From Pyrocephalus nanus (taxonomy: Eukaryota > Chordata > Aves > Passeriformes > Tyrannidae): a DNA stretch of 64,000 nt. Below the pieces are notes generated by a model. That model saw nothing but the letters and a program-made list of their open reading frames with translations. It was not told where the DNA came from and did no database searches. Positions 22,638 to 35,805 of this stretch are shown piece by piece (the stretch's first letter is position 1; each line of letters starts with the position of its first letter). Location: positions 73,401,223 through 73,465,222 of the forward strand of contig CM076264.1 in NCBI GenBank assembly GCA_038380795.1, written 5' to 3'. The position numbers and the translations under genes were made by a program.

Positions 22638-22885
22638 CGTTTTAGGTTGCAGGGGGACTCAAAGATCATCTCGTTCCACCCCTGCCAAGGGCAGAGACAC
22701 CTTTCACCACCCCACATTGCTCCAAGCCCCATCCAACCCGGCCTTGGACACTTCCAGGGATCCAGGGGCAGCCACAGATTCTCTGTGCCAGGGCCTCCCC
22801 ACCCTCACAGGGAAGAATTCCTCCCTAATATCCATCTAAACCTGTCCCTGCTGCACCACCCCAGGCTTGTCCCTGGGTCCCACAA
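22638..22885 (-). mobile_element. Diverged CR1 3' end
   Basis: Antisense GTTTTAGGTTGCAGGGGG, AAAGATCATCTCGTTCCACC, and CTTCCAGGGATCCAGGGGCA. It has more substitutions and small deletions than neighbouring copies. Confidence 0.85.
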
Positions 22886-24829
22886 GGTCCTCACGGCCCA
22901 ACAGCACCTTCGTGTGGGGCATTTGCTGCTTTTCCATTTCAAAAGATGTGACACACCAAAATTGGGGGTTTAACAGCTTGGCAGGTAAAAACCATGAGTC
23001 ACAAAGCACAGGAGCACACAAGGACGTCCAATTGCACAAAGCCCTGAGGAAACCAGAGGACTCTGTGAGGAGGAAGAAGGGAAATCTGGCGCCTCCTGTT
23101 CACACCAGCTGGGTCCCTGGAGCAAAGTATTCCCCCAACCACACCTGTGGCACAAGGATCTGCTCACTTGCCATGAGCCAGGGAGGCAGTCTGGAAAGCA
23201 GGGGACAAGCTGAGCAGCCAAGGACAGCGAGGTGCCCCATCCTTTGGTCTTTGCCATTGTCTGCCTCCTTCCTCGCTGCGCAGAAGTTTTGGCCTCGGCG
23301 ACCCAGCTCTTCCTTCAGCATGAAAGAATAACAGCACCACTCTTTGGTGTGTGTGTGTTGCTGGTCACCCACCTTCCCTCTCCCAGCCCAAGGGAGTTGC
23401 CTCTCAAGTCTCTTTCCACCCATTTTATGGAGGAAACCGGCACAAGGATCAAAGGAGGCTCCTGGCTGGGAGTGCCGAGGGCAGTAACCTGGAGAGGTGA
23501 CAGCGAGGTGACAGAGGCTGAGCAAATTGAGGGGTTGTTCCTTTGTGCAGGACCCTCTGGCCATGTAACCTGAGTGCCAGAGCAGCTGAGAAGCAGAGGA
23601 AAGAGAGAAAAGAAGACCTGTGTTTGGGAGATGATGAAAGAACTGGGTGACTAAAAGAAAAGGTGCTTCACTTGAGTGCCGCTGCACTGGCTCATCCTCA
23701 AATGACCCCCACGTTTTATGGGGAGAGGAAAATTTGATTTAAAGTCTTACCCTGGAAGTCCTTTGGTTGCAGTGGATGAAAGAAGCTCTACTGGGGAAGT
23801 GAAGCAACCACAACGAGGAGTTAAAAGCCCCTGCTGAGCTGAGCCCTGGCATTCCCACAGAATGGACTAACAGAAGTGGCCTTTTTCCTTCCTTGTCCCC
23901 AGCAAGATTCCAAAATGAAAAGCATCTCTGGCATTTGGCTATCCCATGCCCACCAGCAACGTCTGTGGTTTGGGTGGAAGAAGAGCTAAAGGTTTCCAGT
24001 GCAACTCCTCACTCTCTCCACACCTCCATCTATCTCCTGTGTGGTTTTGGGAGCAAAATCCACGTTAAGGCAGAAAAAACCTGGATTTTTAATTTATTTT
24101 TAATGGATCTTTTCAAGTGCCTGATCCTAAGTGCTCTTAGCAGCTCCAGGAGGACTGATCCCAGCCTGCTGCTTCCTCCTATACAGAGGGAGAGAAGAAG
24201 CCTCCCAGGGATCTGCATCACCCGCTCATGGGTGCTCAGAGCTGTCTGCTCACCCTGGGCCATGTCACCCCAGCTCTTCTCAAGTTTGGGGAGTCCTTCC
24301 TCATGTGATCCTGATGGCCTTGAGTTGGTTAAAGGCAGTGCCAGGCTGTATTTACCTTGGCACCTGATTGCCAACGCTCTGCCTTCCACAGTCCTCCTGT
24401 TTGTTTCCTCCTGGAGTAATTAATTAGTCGCTTGTCCGTGGGGAGAGAAGGAATGAGGAACTTCACCTCATTCATTATTCCTGAGCCTTTTGCCGCTGTG
24501 GCCAAACCCCTGGCCACACCCAACAGCTGCAATTTGTCACAGCACTGCAAAATAAAGAAGCTAGCAATGAAAACCCCGAGATCCTTCTTTTTGCACGTTA
24601 CAGGGATTAAGCTGCTCCCAAAGACGAGATCCAAGGTCACCCAGAAGTGCTGGAGCTGATCAATACCCCCACGTTGGTTTATAATCCGTGCCAAACAAAT
24701 CCAGTATATCAGAATAACGTTCAGAAAGGTGAAACACCTGCTGCATACTACTCCCAGATTTCCTGTTGGGAAAGAAAGGTCCCCACTCCTTGCTGCTGCC
24801 ACAGAAAGCGTCAATCCCAGGCTCCATGA
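22886..24829. other. Unique sequence
   Basis: No repeat recognised. Mid-length frames on both strands (such as minus 24329-24877) lack domains and splice context. Confidence 0.35.
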
Positions 24830-25220
24830 ACTTCCCATCCCAACTGCAGCGCGCCGCTGGCACGAGCCGCTGTCCAACTGACCCAGTTTATTTTACAAAA
24901 CTGGGTGAACGGGGACAAAACCACCTTATTTCCATTGAGAAAACACGATTCCCATTAGGCAAGGTACGATCCCGGCCTGGCTCTCCCGGCTGCACCTCCC
25001 CTCCTGACCCATTTACGGAAGCGCTGCGAGCGAGCGGGGGGGGGGGGGGTTTGTGCGCCGCGCAAAAGCCTAAAATCACACTTCCCTACAAAGAGCTGGG
25101 ATAAACTGACCCCTCTAAGCAAAGGGCCTGCCAAGCTTTTATCTCCTCCTCATTGTCCACTTACACTGGAGCGGAATAATGAGACGATACGGGGGCCACA
25201 CGAGGCAGGATTGGAAAACT
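24830..25220. promoter_or_regulatory. Small CpG-rich block
   Basis: CTGCAGCGCGCCGCTGG, GGAAGCGCTGCGAGCGAGCG and a G-run, then TGCGCCGCGC. Repeat-free. Candidate enhancer or promoter by composition only. Confidence 0.3.
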
Positions 25221-25333
25221 CTGCCTTAGCAACTCAATTGTGTCCGTGGTGCCTGCGCTGGCTTTTATACCCAGCTACTGGCTTGGAAAGCTGCTCCTGA
25301 TTTCACACAAACTCATTCAGCACAGCTGCATTC

Positions 25334-25337
<4 letters not shown>

Positions 25338-25368
<31 letters not shown>
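25338..25368. repeat. T31 homopolymer
   Basis: Uninterrupted run of 31 T, the longest homopolymer in the window. No SINE body or CR1 is attached. Confidence 0.95.
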
Positions 25369-25369
<1 letters not shown>

Positions 25370-26789
25370 GTCTGCTTCCTGCTACCTGATGTCACGGCAA
25401 AGGGAATTAGTTGTGGGGTGGGTTGGGATTGGGAAGGCAAAGCAGGGGATTGCTCCAGCTGCCTTCTCGTGCCCTTCATCCAGTTTAGACCTGAAAAGGC
25501 TCAGGACACAGATGATTTCCTCTTCCCTGCAGAGGTTCTGCCGTGGGATTAAAAAAAGAGCAATGAAGGGAACAATAAGCACCGAGATGTGTCTAAAATT
25601 AGAGGTTTACAAAACAATCCTGAGTTTATAATATCCAGGGTACAATAAAAGCCAAGAGTGAGCGGGACAGTTATTTAAGAACTGCAGGATAAAAGGAAAC
25701 CTTGATCAAAACTGTTATCAGGGGGGCAAATCTATCTTTATTGTGTTGCAGTTTCGCTGCTAACCGAAATAACTTGCCTAAAATTGTTGTTATGCTGCTT
25801 AAAATCAGCTAAATTGAAGCAACACACCAAAATCCCACTGCCTTGCCCAAGCGATCAACATGAGAGCAGCCCACAGTTCCTCCCTATTTTCTGCCAAGGT
25901 TTAAATTCCAGTGTATTTGCCAATGGTTTTCCCTTTACACACCTTCACTCCTCACACAGAAAATGGATGGGTTGATTTCCATGTGATCTTCAATCATATT
26001 TGCATTTTGGGTCTCAAGTGGTAGCAAGGCTGCAGCTCCCAGGCTGTAAGTGAATGGGTAAATTAAGAGGGAAACACCAGAGTTGCATTTGCTTTGGTGT
26101 TATTATTATTATTATTATCTCCAATACAAATTTTAAACAAGGACCAAAATTTGATACAACAGCAGTGCCAGAAAAATCCCCCTCCTTCTGCCAGGGGAGA
26201 CGAAAATGTCCTTTAGAATGCTGGGGGGAAATAATATTTACAAATCGCTGCTGAGAGGAGGGATGGAAAACTGGCAGGGGATCGGAGATTATGCAGCATC
26301 CAACTTCTGCTGTCCCTCACCACTGGGAGAACTCAGACAGAATTAGAGTTGTCAAGGGGATAAAGTCACTGTCAAGGAGAACAGACTTTTCCTTTTGAAA
26401 AGATTCTTCCAAGGGAAGAAGCAGATCCATGAGAAAACTGACCTTGCACTTGTCTAAAGGGGTAAACGTGCTCTGAGACGGACATTGTGATTCCCCTGGC
26501 CTCAAAAAAAGTGTCCTCAAACAGTCCTTGGAAATCCATACCAACTCATACATCCTTGCTTTTCTTCCCATCAGACACAGCAACCACCTTGGTAGATAAA
26601 CTGGTTGGTGGAACCATTTGTGACCTTCAAGCCATGATTCAGCCACTACACACCAACAGCCAGCAGCCACATAATTCAGAGTTAAAAGCAGGTCAAATCC
26701 TAACCTGCTTCCCAAGGTTTTCTCATCCCCAGTCTGCACAGTGACCAAGGGTAGGAAAGAAGGGAAATAAAATGTTCATGGAACTCATA
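25369..26789. other. AT-rich unique sequence
   Basis: Includes a TTA microsatellite at 26098-26118. A 143-codon minus-strand frame (26317-26748) matches nothing I recognise. Confidence 0.35.
26098..26118. repeat. (TTA)n microsatellite
   Basis: Seven copies of the trinucleotide. Confidence 0.95.
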
Positions 26790-26948
26790 AAAGCTGTGGT
26801 TGCTCCATCCCTGGAAGCATCCAAGGCCAGGTTGGACAGGGCTTGGAGCAACCTGGGCTAGTGGAACTCGTTCCCACCCATGGCAGAGGTTGGAAATGGA
26901 TGGTCTTTAAGGTCCCTTCCAACCCAAACCATTCTAGGGTTCTATGAG
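26790..26948 (+). mobile_element. CR1 3' end
   Basis: Sense: GTGGTTGCTCCATCCCTGG, GGTTGGACAGGGCTTGG, and the terminus CCAACCCAAACCATTCTAGG with TTCTATGA. Confidence 0.92.
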
Positions 26949-28617
26949 AATATGTTCTGCCCCAATTTCTTCCCCATTCTCAGAGCTCTGACCCACGGAG
27001 CAAATAGGAAACAGGATTTTTTCTTTTTTGTGAGTGAAATCAAAGAAAAAGCTGTTCAAATCTCGGCCAAACACAAGGCACTTTTGGGAGATGCTGAGGA
27101 GCAACCACTGCTAAGATGGTTACACCCTCCTAAGTCCAGAAAGAGTCACAGCAGGGGCTAAAAAGCCCTTTTTAATTGAAAATATTTTGGAGTAGCAGAA
27201 TCCCAGCCCAAAAAAAACATTAACCCTGTGACCAGTGACCGATCCCAAACACCACCAGACTCCTCAGTCCAGCTCCCTTCCCCACCTCTCGGGGGCAGGA
27301 AATGAAAACCATACGGACTGGACAGGGAAGAGATGGATTAGATCATCTGGTCCTACCCACCACACAGCAAAAGACTGTTCCCTACAAGAAATTTCCCATC
27401 CAGCCTCACTTATAAAAAGTCCAAAGCGATGGAGTTTCCACCTCTTCTCCTGGGATATGATTTCTCCCTGCAGGAAGCCTTTTCCTATCAAGGCTTTCCT
27501 TTTGAAAATCTCTTCATTTCAATTTGCAGCCCCCCCCCCCTCCCCTGCCTGAGTGCATTTATGAACTACACTAATGAAACAGATTAACACCAAAAAGGAA
27601 TTACAATTTAGGAATAAATTAGTTTATTTTCCTTTTATCCTCTACCAAAAAGCCTCAACATGTCAAAGAAAGTCTGAGCCTTTCTGAAATCTTCCTTTTT
27701 AAATTGGTCCCACTGCTCATAATTACACCTCCCTCTATCCATACAAGTTACTTTGCTTTTCTTTCCCCTCTTCCTTTTTTAAGGAGGAGGGAAGGAATGC
27801 AGAGGAAAGAGTAAGACAGGGTGGGATAGGGGGAGAGAGGAGAGGGACCCATCCCATCCAACCAGCCTAATTGCTTGCAACACTCCCCAAGTGTATGAAA
27901 ATGAAGATTTTAACACCAGTCTTGCCTGATGAATATTCCCAACTTCATTCCTGATGCAGGATCTGGGTTTATCCAAAGATTGCCTTTTCTGCAGGAGGCA
28001 ACAGCTTCTACCCCATACAAAGACTAAGGAGGAGAAAGGATGATGAGTTTTGGCCAAATCATGGGCAGTGGCTTGGGAAAAAGAAGGGCCAAGGGTTGAA
28101 ATGCTGCTCCAAAACCCACTATTTGTTCACAAAAATGGGAAGAGCTGCAGGAGACAAACAAACCCCCAAATACCCACCAGGCTGGAGGTTGCAGCACATA
28201 CTGACAAAGGGTGTAAAAAATGCAATGGCTTTGACTGAAAATGTCCTAAAAAAAAAGACTAAATTGGAAAACTCAACTTCAACCTGCCAGTGCCCAGGTC
28301 AGAGGATAACAGCTACTCTATTTTATTAAAAAGATGATTATTTGGGGGCTTAATCATAATGGAAATTCTCACACTTCAACAAATAATGACCCATGGGATC
28401 TCAGAGCCTCCTGCCACTTCAGGGCCCTGCCTCAGATTGTCCAACCAACAGGAAATAATAATAATACAAGAAGTTATGGGCAAAGATGATGGCAAATGGG
28501 TGGAATTGTCCTCTTGGTTTTCCCCACATGACTTGACGTGGTTGGACGTGCAACATTTGGATGTTATAAGGGCCATGCCCCCTCTTTTAGAGGCTGTGCA
28601 TTCAGTCCAGCCGTGTT
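26949..28617. other. Unique sequence, possible ancient repeat inside
   Basis: 27320-27500 has ATTAGATCATCTGGTCCTACC and a layout loosely like an old CR1 end, too diverged to call. A C-run lies at 27529-27540. A short plus-strand frame ending near 27161 has no acceptable acceptor. Confidence 0.3.
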
Positions 28618-28765
28618 ACATGGAATTATGGAATGGTTTGTGTGGGAAGGGACCCTAAAGATCATCCAGTTCCACCCCCTGCCACGGACAGGGAGAGCTT
28701 CCACTATCCCAAGGTTGTTCCAAGCCCTGTTCAACCTGGCCTTGGACACTTCCAGGGATGGGAAT
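28618..28765 (-). mobile_element. CR1 3' end
   Basis: Antisense TGGAATTATGGAATGG, GGAAGGGACCCTAAAGATC, and CCTTGGACACTTCCAGGGAT. It stops abruptly before the GGGGCAGCC block. Confidence 0.9.
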
Positions 28766-31019
28766 TACAAGTCCTTAAAGGCTGTTCCCATTCCATGAGT
28801 GTTCCTGCTGCCTCCATCACCACAGCTGGTGTCCAGCCCAGCTCAGCTCCACTTTTGAAGGTCTACCCACACATCAGGAGTTTTGCTGGCTGGATATCTT
28901 CATTCCCTCTGGTTCAAAACACTCAACCAGGTGTGTAAATCCTGTTAGCCCTTCACAAAATAAAAACACTTTGCTATCCAACAGCCTGAAAGCCAAAGGG
29001 AACATCTTGGGTGGGAGGGCTGCTCCAGGTAGGAATCCCCACCGGGAAGGATGGGATGGAGCTCACACTGCAGAGGAACTATCTGCCTGCTTGAGCAGCA
29101 AAGGTTACTTCCCTCCCTTGTACAACATGTTCTAATATTTAAAAATATTCAGTTGATTTCCACATCTCCTGTGCCCTTTATTTTCCTGACAGCTTCTCCC
29201 GGACGGGAAGTACGGGAAAATCCAAACGGCAGCAACCGAGCAGAGAGCCAGGAACCGCTGCAGCCACTGACCCGGGGCCAGCTCTGGGGGCTTTGTTCAA
29301 AATGCAACTTAGAGAGAGCTGGTGAGACCTAAATATGTGTTCTAAATGCTCTAACACTTAGCAGAGGTCTAAGAAAAAGCGGTCTTGGAAGTAGGAAATG
29401 CGCATCCGAAGGGAAAGCCGGAGCTGCTGAACCGTCTCCCCTTTCTTGGCTGCCAGGAGCAGCAAGGAAGTGATTACACAGCATTTATTTGCAAAATCAC
29501 AGCCAATAAACCCAAGAGCAGCAACACCCTCCCTCGAATGGCTTGGTCTTTGCTTTGGGGGGGGGTTGGGGGATGAAGGAGAGGTGTAGGTCTGACAAAC
29601 AGGCAGCTGCGTGGCAGGAGCTCCTCATTCCGAAGCTTTTGGGGAAGAGCTCAAGTCTGTAAGGTGGAATATTCACCCAGGCTTGTGCCTTTCCTCTGCA
29701 CACGCTGCTTTGAAGCCCTGGAAAATACAAATCCCTAGAAAGGCGATGAAGGTTGTGAAATGAAAATCCCCTGAAAAGGTTTTTAAAAAAGTAAAATAAA
29801 ACAGGACCGGGCTGCTGAATGAGGAAATGAGTAAGGGAGAGCAAGAGAAAATAAAATGGTACAAAAAAAAGCCATCTCAGTTCTCCTCCCCTTTCCTGGA
29901 TACAAATACCACCACAAGAAAACCGTAGGAAGAGAATCTGACTGCTTTGAAAATCACTGAGGTCAAAAGCACGACAGAAGAAAGGAAAAAGGATTAAACA
30001 AAGGGATGATATAATCTCCCCAGCCATAATTCAAACCTTCGAGGTATAAATAGCTCCACTACAGGGCTCAAGTCAACCACTAATTTACAGAGCAATCAGG
30101 AGGGGGAGGCAGATACCCATCCCCACAAGCAGATTAATCCTTAATTGCTCGGTTTTGCATCTCTGACACCTTTCTTTGAAGTCCCAAAGCTGGTGCCGTC
30201 TCACAAAAGGCACTCGAGGAGCCTGAAAATTGGCGAGAGATGAGCCTTGCTGCTGCTTGTTGGGGGCTGTGACGGCCCCATCCACGGTCCCAGATGCTTT
30301 CCTGGGTGCTCCGTGCAAAGAAGAAAGGAGAGACTGCTGGAATCCATGGGGAGAAGGGGCAATCCCGTTCCACAGAAAGGGAAGCAGCGGCTCTCGCGTT
30401 TCACAATGTTTTTTACCAAGACTTTAATTGCAGATAAATACCGGCTGGGATATTCAAAATGCTTGTGAGCACTTCAATCACTCGGGAGGCTTTGTGAATC
30501 CCTCCAGACAGGCTCTTAAGGACAGTGCACATGATGCCGAGATAAGAGGAGCAGGATCATCAGGATCATCTGCTGGTGGGCACTGTGGCTTTCCAGAAAG
30601 GGACATCCAACCCCTCTTCCAGTGTTCTGTCCTTCCCCCTCAATTCAGCTTGATCCAAGGCAACAACAATCATGGAAATGTAACTATACAAGGGTTTCTT
30701 CAGTCCCTGCACATATCCTCCCCTCCAACCCCATCAGTTTTTAGGGGAGAAATTCCCTCATTCTTCACCACACTTCTGCACTGAGGTTTAAGAGCACATC
30801 CCTGGATGTGTCCTTGAGAGCCCTGGTCTTCCTGTTGCTGTGTGCACCCCGTGTTCCCAGGGGGAATGACTGAGTGTATGGTGCTTTCCTAATCATACTC
30901 ACTGTGTGTTGGCACCCCCTGCACATCCTCACGTGTCTAGTGGGTTAATTAACCATCCTGCCCCTGCTGAGGTGGGTCCTCATTGAACTCCAGACTAGTT
31001 AAACTAAATAAAAATATCA
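28766..31019. other. Unique sequence
   Basis: A small CpG-bearing stretch lies at 29190-29285. The 176-codon minus-strand frame at 29497-30027 is AT-driven. Nothing else recognised. Confidence 0.35.
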
Positions 31020-31745
31020 TAATAGAATCACAGAATGATTTGGGTTGGAAGGGTCCTCAAAGACCATCTTGTTCCACCCCCTGCCATGGGCAGGGACACC
31101 TTCCACTAGCCCAGGTTGCTCCAACCTGGCCTTGGACACTTCTAGGGATCCAGGGGCAGCCACAGCTTCTCTGGGAAATCTCTGCTGGGGCCTCACCACC
31201 CTCACAACCAAGATTTCCTTCCCAGTATCCCATCTAAATTTTCACTTTTCCAGTGGGAAGCCATTCCCTTTACTTCCAGGGTTGGGGCAGCGTCTCTGGA
31301 CAAGCTGTGCCAGGGCCTCCCCACCTTCACTGGGAAGGATTTGTTCTCAATATCCCATCTATCCTTGCCCTCTGTCAGTTCAAAGCCATTCCCTGTGTGC
31401 TGTCCCTCCATTCCCTGTCCCCAGTCCCTCTCCAGCTCTCCTGGAGCCCCTTTAGGCCCTGCCAGGGGCTCTCAGGTCTCCCTGGAGCCTTCTCTTCTCC
31501 AGGGGAACCCCCCCAGCTCTCCCAGCCTGGCTCCAGAGCAGAGGGGCTCCAGCCCTGGCAGCATCTCCGGGGCCTCCTCTGGACTCTCTGCAGCAGCTCC
31601 ACGTCCTTGTGCTGTTGTTCCCAGGGCACAGGGAGGGTTCTGGTGCCCAGCGCACGTGGCTGGGTCATGTCCAGCCTCTCACCCACCAACACCCCCAGAT
31701 CTTTCTCCCCGGGGCTGCTCCAGATGGATTCGATACCACGTAGGC
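31020..31745 (-). mobile_element. Long CR1 with internal partial duplication
   Basis: Antisense copy from ATAGAATCACAGAATGATTT to the ORF2 region (TTTCTCCCCGGGGCTGCTCC). The segment ending CAATATCCCATCT then AAGCCATTCCC occurs twice (about 31165-31270 and 31285-31395) with about 15-20% difference, giving an extra repeat unit not seen in sister copies. Confidence 0.92.
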
Positions 31746-33737
31746 TGGTGAGAAAAAGTAACTTTGCTCCTCCCCCGAAACAGAAGTCGGACAATTCACA
31801 TCAAAAGTGGATCAAGCACAAAAGTAAAAAGTCACCAATATAAAATGCTTGAAACGCAGCGAATTTTAATAAATTCAGATGAGAAAGTATCACTGGGGGA
31901 AAAAAACCCCAAAAACCAACAAAACACCTTGTGGTATTAAACCCCCCAAATATATGTTAAAAAGTTTTATAACAGAATTCTTCCACATTCTTGCTGCCAA
32001 GAATAAAGACCAGGGTAGATCACAAGCTGAATGGGACTGAAAGTTGTGTTGCTGTGAGCCTCTGTTAACAAAAATCAGTGTATGGATGAAATCATTCAAG
32101 CTGGAAGATCGAGCAAAGGTTTTAGAAGTTACTTTTCCTTCTCAAAGGAAAAATCTGGCTCATGGTGGAGAGAAGCAGCAAATCAGTTCATGACAGTTCT
32201 TCCCTTCTGTGACTGAGGTAATTCATTAAAATTACCATTTCTGCATAAGAAAATACAGTCATTTCACTACAAGCAAGACACAAAGCACTGAGGAGGAGCT
32301 TCTCCCCCTGCTAAGGCTCAAAATCCAGGGCTGCCTTTGTTGGGTCACAAAGCAGGGATGCTCAAAGCACGGTGTGTGGACCAAGAGTGAGGCTGAGCAT
32401 CCTGGTGATCATCTGCATCCCATCACTTCACCCAGCATTTCCAAAAAAGCACCTGTTACAGATTAATCATCATCTCCAGCAAGCTGACAGCCCCTCCAAA
32501 AGCACAGAAACAGCCACTCAAAAAACAGTGAACACTCCTGAACACCTGCCTGAGGGGTGAAGAAACTCATGTCCAGCAGATACTATCTTGTTATTTTTAT
32601 TTAAAGGCAAATAAAACTGAAGCATGGAGTGGATGTTTTAAAGCAGTTAAAGCAGAGGAGAACAACATCATCTCACTAAAACATCTTCCCAAATGGTACA
32701 CTGCAGGCCCTATTCAAAGCACATAAAAATAAAGAAATAAGATATTAAACAGGTTTCGATCAAGCCCCTGGCTGGTGCTTTAAAAACACTTTTAACAGAG
32801 TCACCTCTGAAGCAAAACAGGATCTGAGGAAGGTCCTCCAGCAAAGCTGGCCTTGCACCGAGCAGATGGCTCAAAACCAGTGCCACACTGGGCTTCCCAG
32901 TTTGGTTTTGTGCCTGTTGTGCACCCCCAGTGCAACGTTTGAGGGTGGTTTCAGTGCTGCATCCAAGCCAAGCCAGGCACAGCGGCAGCTGAGGAGCTGA
33001 AAATTTGTTTCTTGTGACCCCTCATTTGGGGAAACAACTGGAGTTTCAGATTGGTTTTTTTGCCTGTAACTGGTGTCTCTAAGGGGACACCTGCTCTGGC
33101 GCTCCAGCCCTTCCAGATAATTTGATCTTTGCTCAGATTTAACTCTTTCCCTTCAGACCCTTCACGCTGTTCTTGCTCATGATGTCCCACCCTCTGCCGA
33201 AATTTACCACATCTGTAGCTTTGAGTTCAGCTTTGGGGTGAGGGCAGGGAGCCACTGGGCATCCCAGCAAGTGCCTGCTCAACTCCCATCATTTCTTCTT
33301 CCCACGTGTCTCTCTGAGTCTTCTTGCACGGACTAAAACATACCCAGTGTGCACCCAGACCAACTTCTTACCTGAAAAACCCAACCCAGCAAGCCAGTTG
33401 CTCCATCATCTTTCCACTCCTTAATCCCTCAGGTCATTTCCCTCTCTCCTGCAAGGCTCTCCCATCCCCCCCACTGTTCTCCTGAGCACAGGAACAGTTA
33501 ATTAAACAATTAATTAACCCCAAATGGGATGCAGCTGAAGAGACCTTCCTGCTCAGCCACACCTGTGCCTCAGAAGCTCAGATGTCATTTTGGATGCCAC
33601 AATATCCACTCATTTTTGGGGAGAAACAGCAATCCTCAGAATTTAATCCTCAAAACTAGTTTGCTTCAAAAGCAAAGCTGTTTTGCAAAAGCTAAGGCAT
33701 GGTCTTGTTCACATGATGTTGTTGACTTAGGAACCTG
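31746..33737. other. Two kilobases without a recognised feature
   Basis: AT-rich. Short A-runs near 31899 and 31944. No splice-bounded open segment found. Confidence 0.35.
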
Positions 33738-33818
33738 GTCCCATGGCAGGGAACTGGACTAAATGGTCTTTAAGGTCCCTTCCAACCCAAACCATTCTGT
33801 GATTCTATGATTCTATGA
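33738..33818 (+). mobile_element. CR1 3' terminal sliver with tail
   Basis: CCATGGCAGGGAACTGGAC, then the terminus CCAACCCAAACCATTCTGTG and GATTCTATGATTCTATGA, a clear example of the octamer tail. Confidence 0.92.
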
Positions 33819-34680
33819 CTTCTCCAACTTTTAGTACAAGAATGGAAGCTAATTTTTATGCTAATTTTTAAAAATTATTATTATTATTTTATTTTTTTTT
33901 TATTAAGGCCCAGTTCTAGTGGAATTTCTAACCTCCAAACTTTCCCCAGAATGCCAGCACTTTGACCTTACCCTTCCTCAAAGCTCAGCCCAAGGTAACA
34001 CCTGAGGTTGCCAAGAAACATCTCCTGAGTGAGGCACCTTGCAGTGGGGAAAGAGCCACGCAGCTTCATTGCAGTATAAATTCCATCTGCATTTGAAGTA
34101 TTTCACTTTAAAGAGCCTTTCCTCTCCCTCCAGCTCTCCAAAGAGCTCCTCAGCCTTGCAGAATTGCTCACCAAGGCTCATGAACCACATCAGATGGAAG
34201 CAGAACCCGGCCAAGCTGCGATATTTGATCACGCACAGCCCCCATCCCACAAAAGTTCTCTGCAGCAGCAAAACCACAGGGATTACAGTATTTCTTTCCC
34301 CAGATGTTGTACATTTCACCTGGTACATCATCCTCTTCCTGCACTACACCAGAGCCAAGTCATGCACTGGGCAGAAGCAGGTGGGTAACAGAGAGGACGG
34401 GAGAGAAAAGGAAATGTCTTGCAAAACACATCAACCTTGATGGGTATCTATAAAACTCACCCCAGAAACAAGTTTGGGAATTCAATTCCCTGCCCTTAAG
34501 CAACAGTCAACCAAAATCTAGTTCCTCTCTAAAAACTGCCCTCCTCCTTGGTCCCCAGAGAAATGTTCCTTGGTCCCCTTCCATGTTCCCCAAGAAATAA
34601 TTTACCTCCTTCCCCAGCGAGCACGTCCCTCAGCTCCACAGGTACCAACTGCCCTCTCTCTCACCCGAAGTGTGATTATA
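33819..34680. other. Unique sequence
   Basis: ATT/T-rich at 33862-33904. A 133-codon plus-strand frame (34039-34440) and its antisense partner lack splice signals and homology. Confidence 0.35.
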
Positions 34681-35260
34681 ATTTAACGAAGCTCAGAGCA
34701 AGTGGTGGAGTTTGGGAGGGTGACAACACATTTTGTGTCAGAACTGGAGGATTTACGCATCAAAAGCTTGCCCGTTTCTCCCCGACTGCAGCCGTCTCCC
34801 CTGCCACCGGACATCACTTCCCATAAAACGCACCCGCCGCAGGTAAAGCATCGCAGCACCTGGAAAATCTCAGAGAGTCATCAACTATTCCAGCCTGCCT
34901 TACCTCTCCATAGAAAAAAAATAAAAATAAAAATAAACCCAACCTGCTTGCCCTCAGAGCGACCCTGTGTGAAAAGGGAACAGGTCCCTGCCCTGGCCAA
35001 GCACCGGCGGTTCCGCACCACGAGGGGATCATCCATGTGTACAATAAAAGCAAGAAGGATCCGTCCAGCCAGAGCTCTGAGAGGTCCACGGGTCACTTGC
35101 CAAACCCCCACTGCAATTTTTCACCCCTTGTTTCCAGTCACTGCATAATCCACGGAAGGTTCAGACGGCGATATTAAAGGGAAAGTGACTGGAGGAGAGG
35201 GAGGAAAACACCGGTGGTGGTGCCAGCCCTGACAGGGGATTTCCACGCTTCGCTCTTGGA
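34681..35260. promoter_or_regulatory. CpG-bearing repeat-free block
   Basis: ACGCACCCGCCGCAGG, CACCGGCGGTTCCGCACC and similar segments lie in AT-richer surroundings. The plus-strand CCGCAG with GTAAAGC near 34840 is donor-like. Candidate regulatory element only. Confidence 0.25.
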
Positions 35261-35679
35261 AAGACCTGATAAGACGGATATATTTGTTTTAGCTTTCAGC
35301 AAGGAACCTCAAGGACTTGGATTAAAAAATCCTTAAATGACATCACGAGAACTGAGTTCTGCAGAAGGAGATAGGGGAGGTTAATGGTGTTAGTAACCAC
35401 TGACCTGGCTAATCCCATTGCTGTCCTGGACCCCACTGACTGAATGTATTCCTGAAACCTGGATGTGGTAGGGTCTTGGGGCAAGAAATCTATGGGTACA
35501 CTTCCATAACTTCATGGCTTTTGGTTTATATCAGCTGGGACCAAGATGCTCCCCTCTAGCCCTGCAAGCTTCAGTGTCCTCTGTGTCTGATACCGTGAAA
35601 AAGATGTCACTAAAGCAGCTGCACTTGTGTTTTACCAACAAACCCAAAGCATGTCTGATTTAAATTCCTGCTCTTGTCT

Positions 35680-35805
35680 GTTAGAGGAGACCTTACAGAT
35701 CATCTAGTCCCACCCCCTGCCATGGGCAGGGGCACCTTCCACTGCACCAGGCTGCTCCAAGCCCCGTCCAACCTGGCCTTGGACACTTCCAAGGACGGAC
35801 CAGCC
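35680..35805 (-). mobile_element. CR1 3' fragment
   Basis: Antisense AGATCATCTAGTCCCACC, CCATGGGCAGGGGCACC, and CCTTGGACACTTCCAAGGA. The last about 20 bp of the 3' terminus are lost. Confidence 0.88.

Noticed and set aside
26880..27161. Short plus-strand frame ending KSRKSHSRG-stop
   Set aside because: Looks mildly coding-like, but the upstream part is a CR1 terminus and the only nearby acceptor would be a poor GAG.
27295..27500. Possible ancient CR1-like element
   Set aside because: Only ATTAGATCATCTGGTCC and general layout match; too diverged to support a call by eye.
29497..30027. 176-codon minus-strand frame rich in Phe and Leu
   Set aside because: AT/pyrimidine-driven composition, no domain, no splice context.
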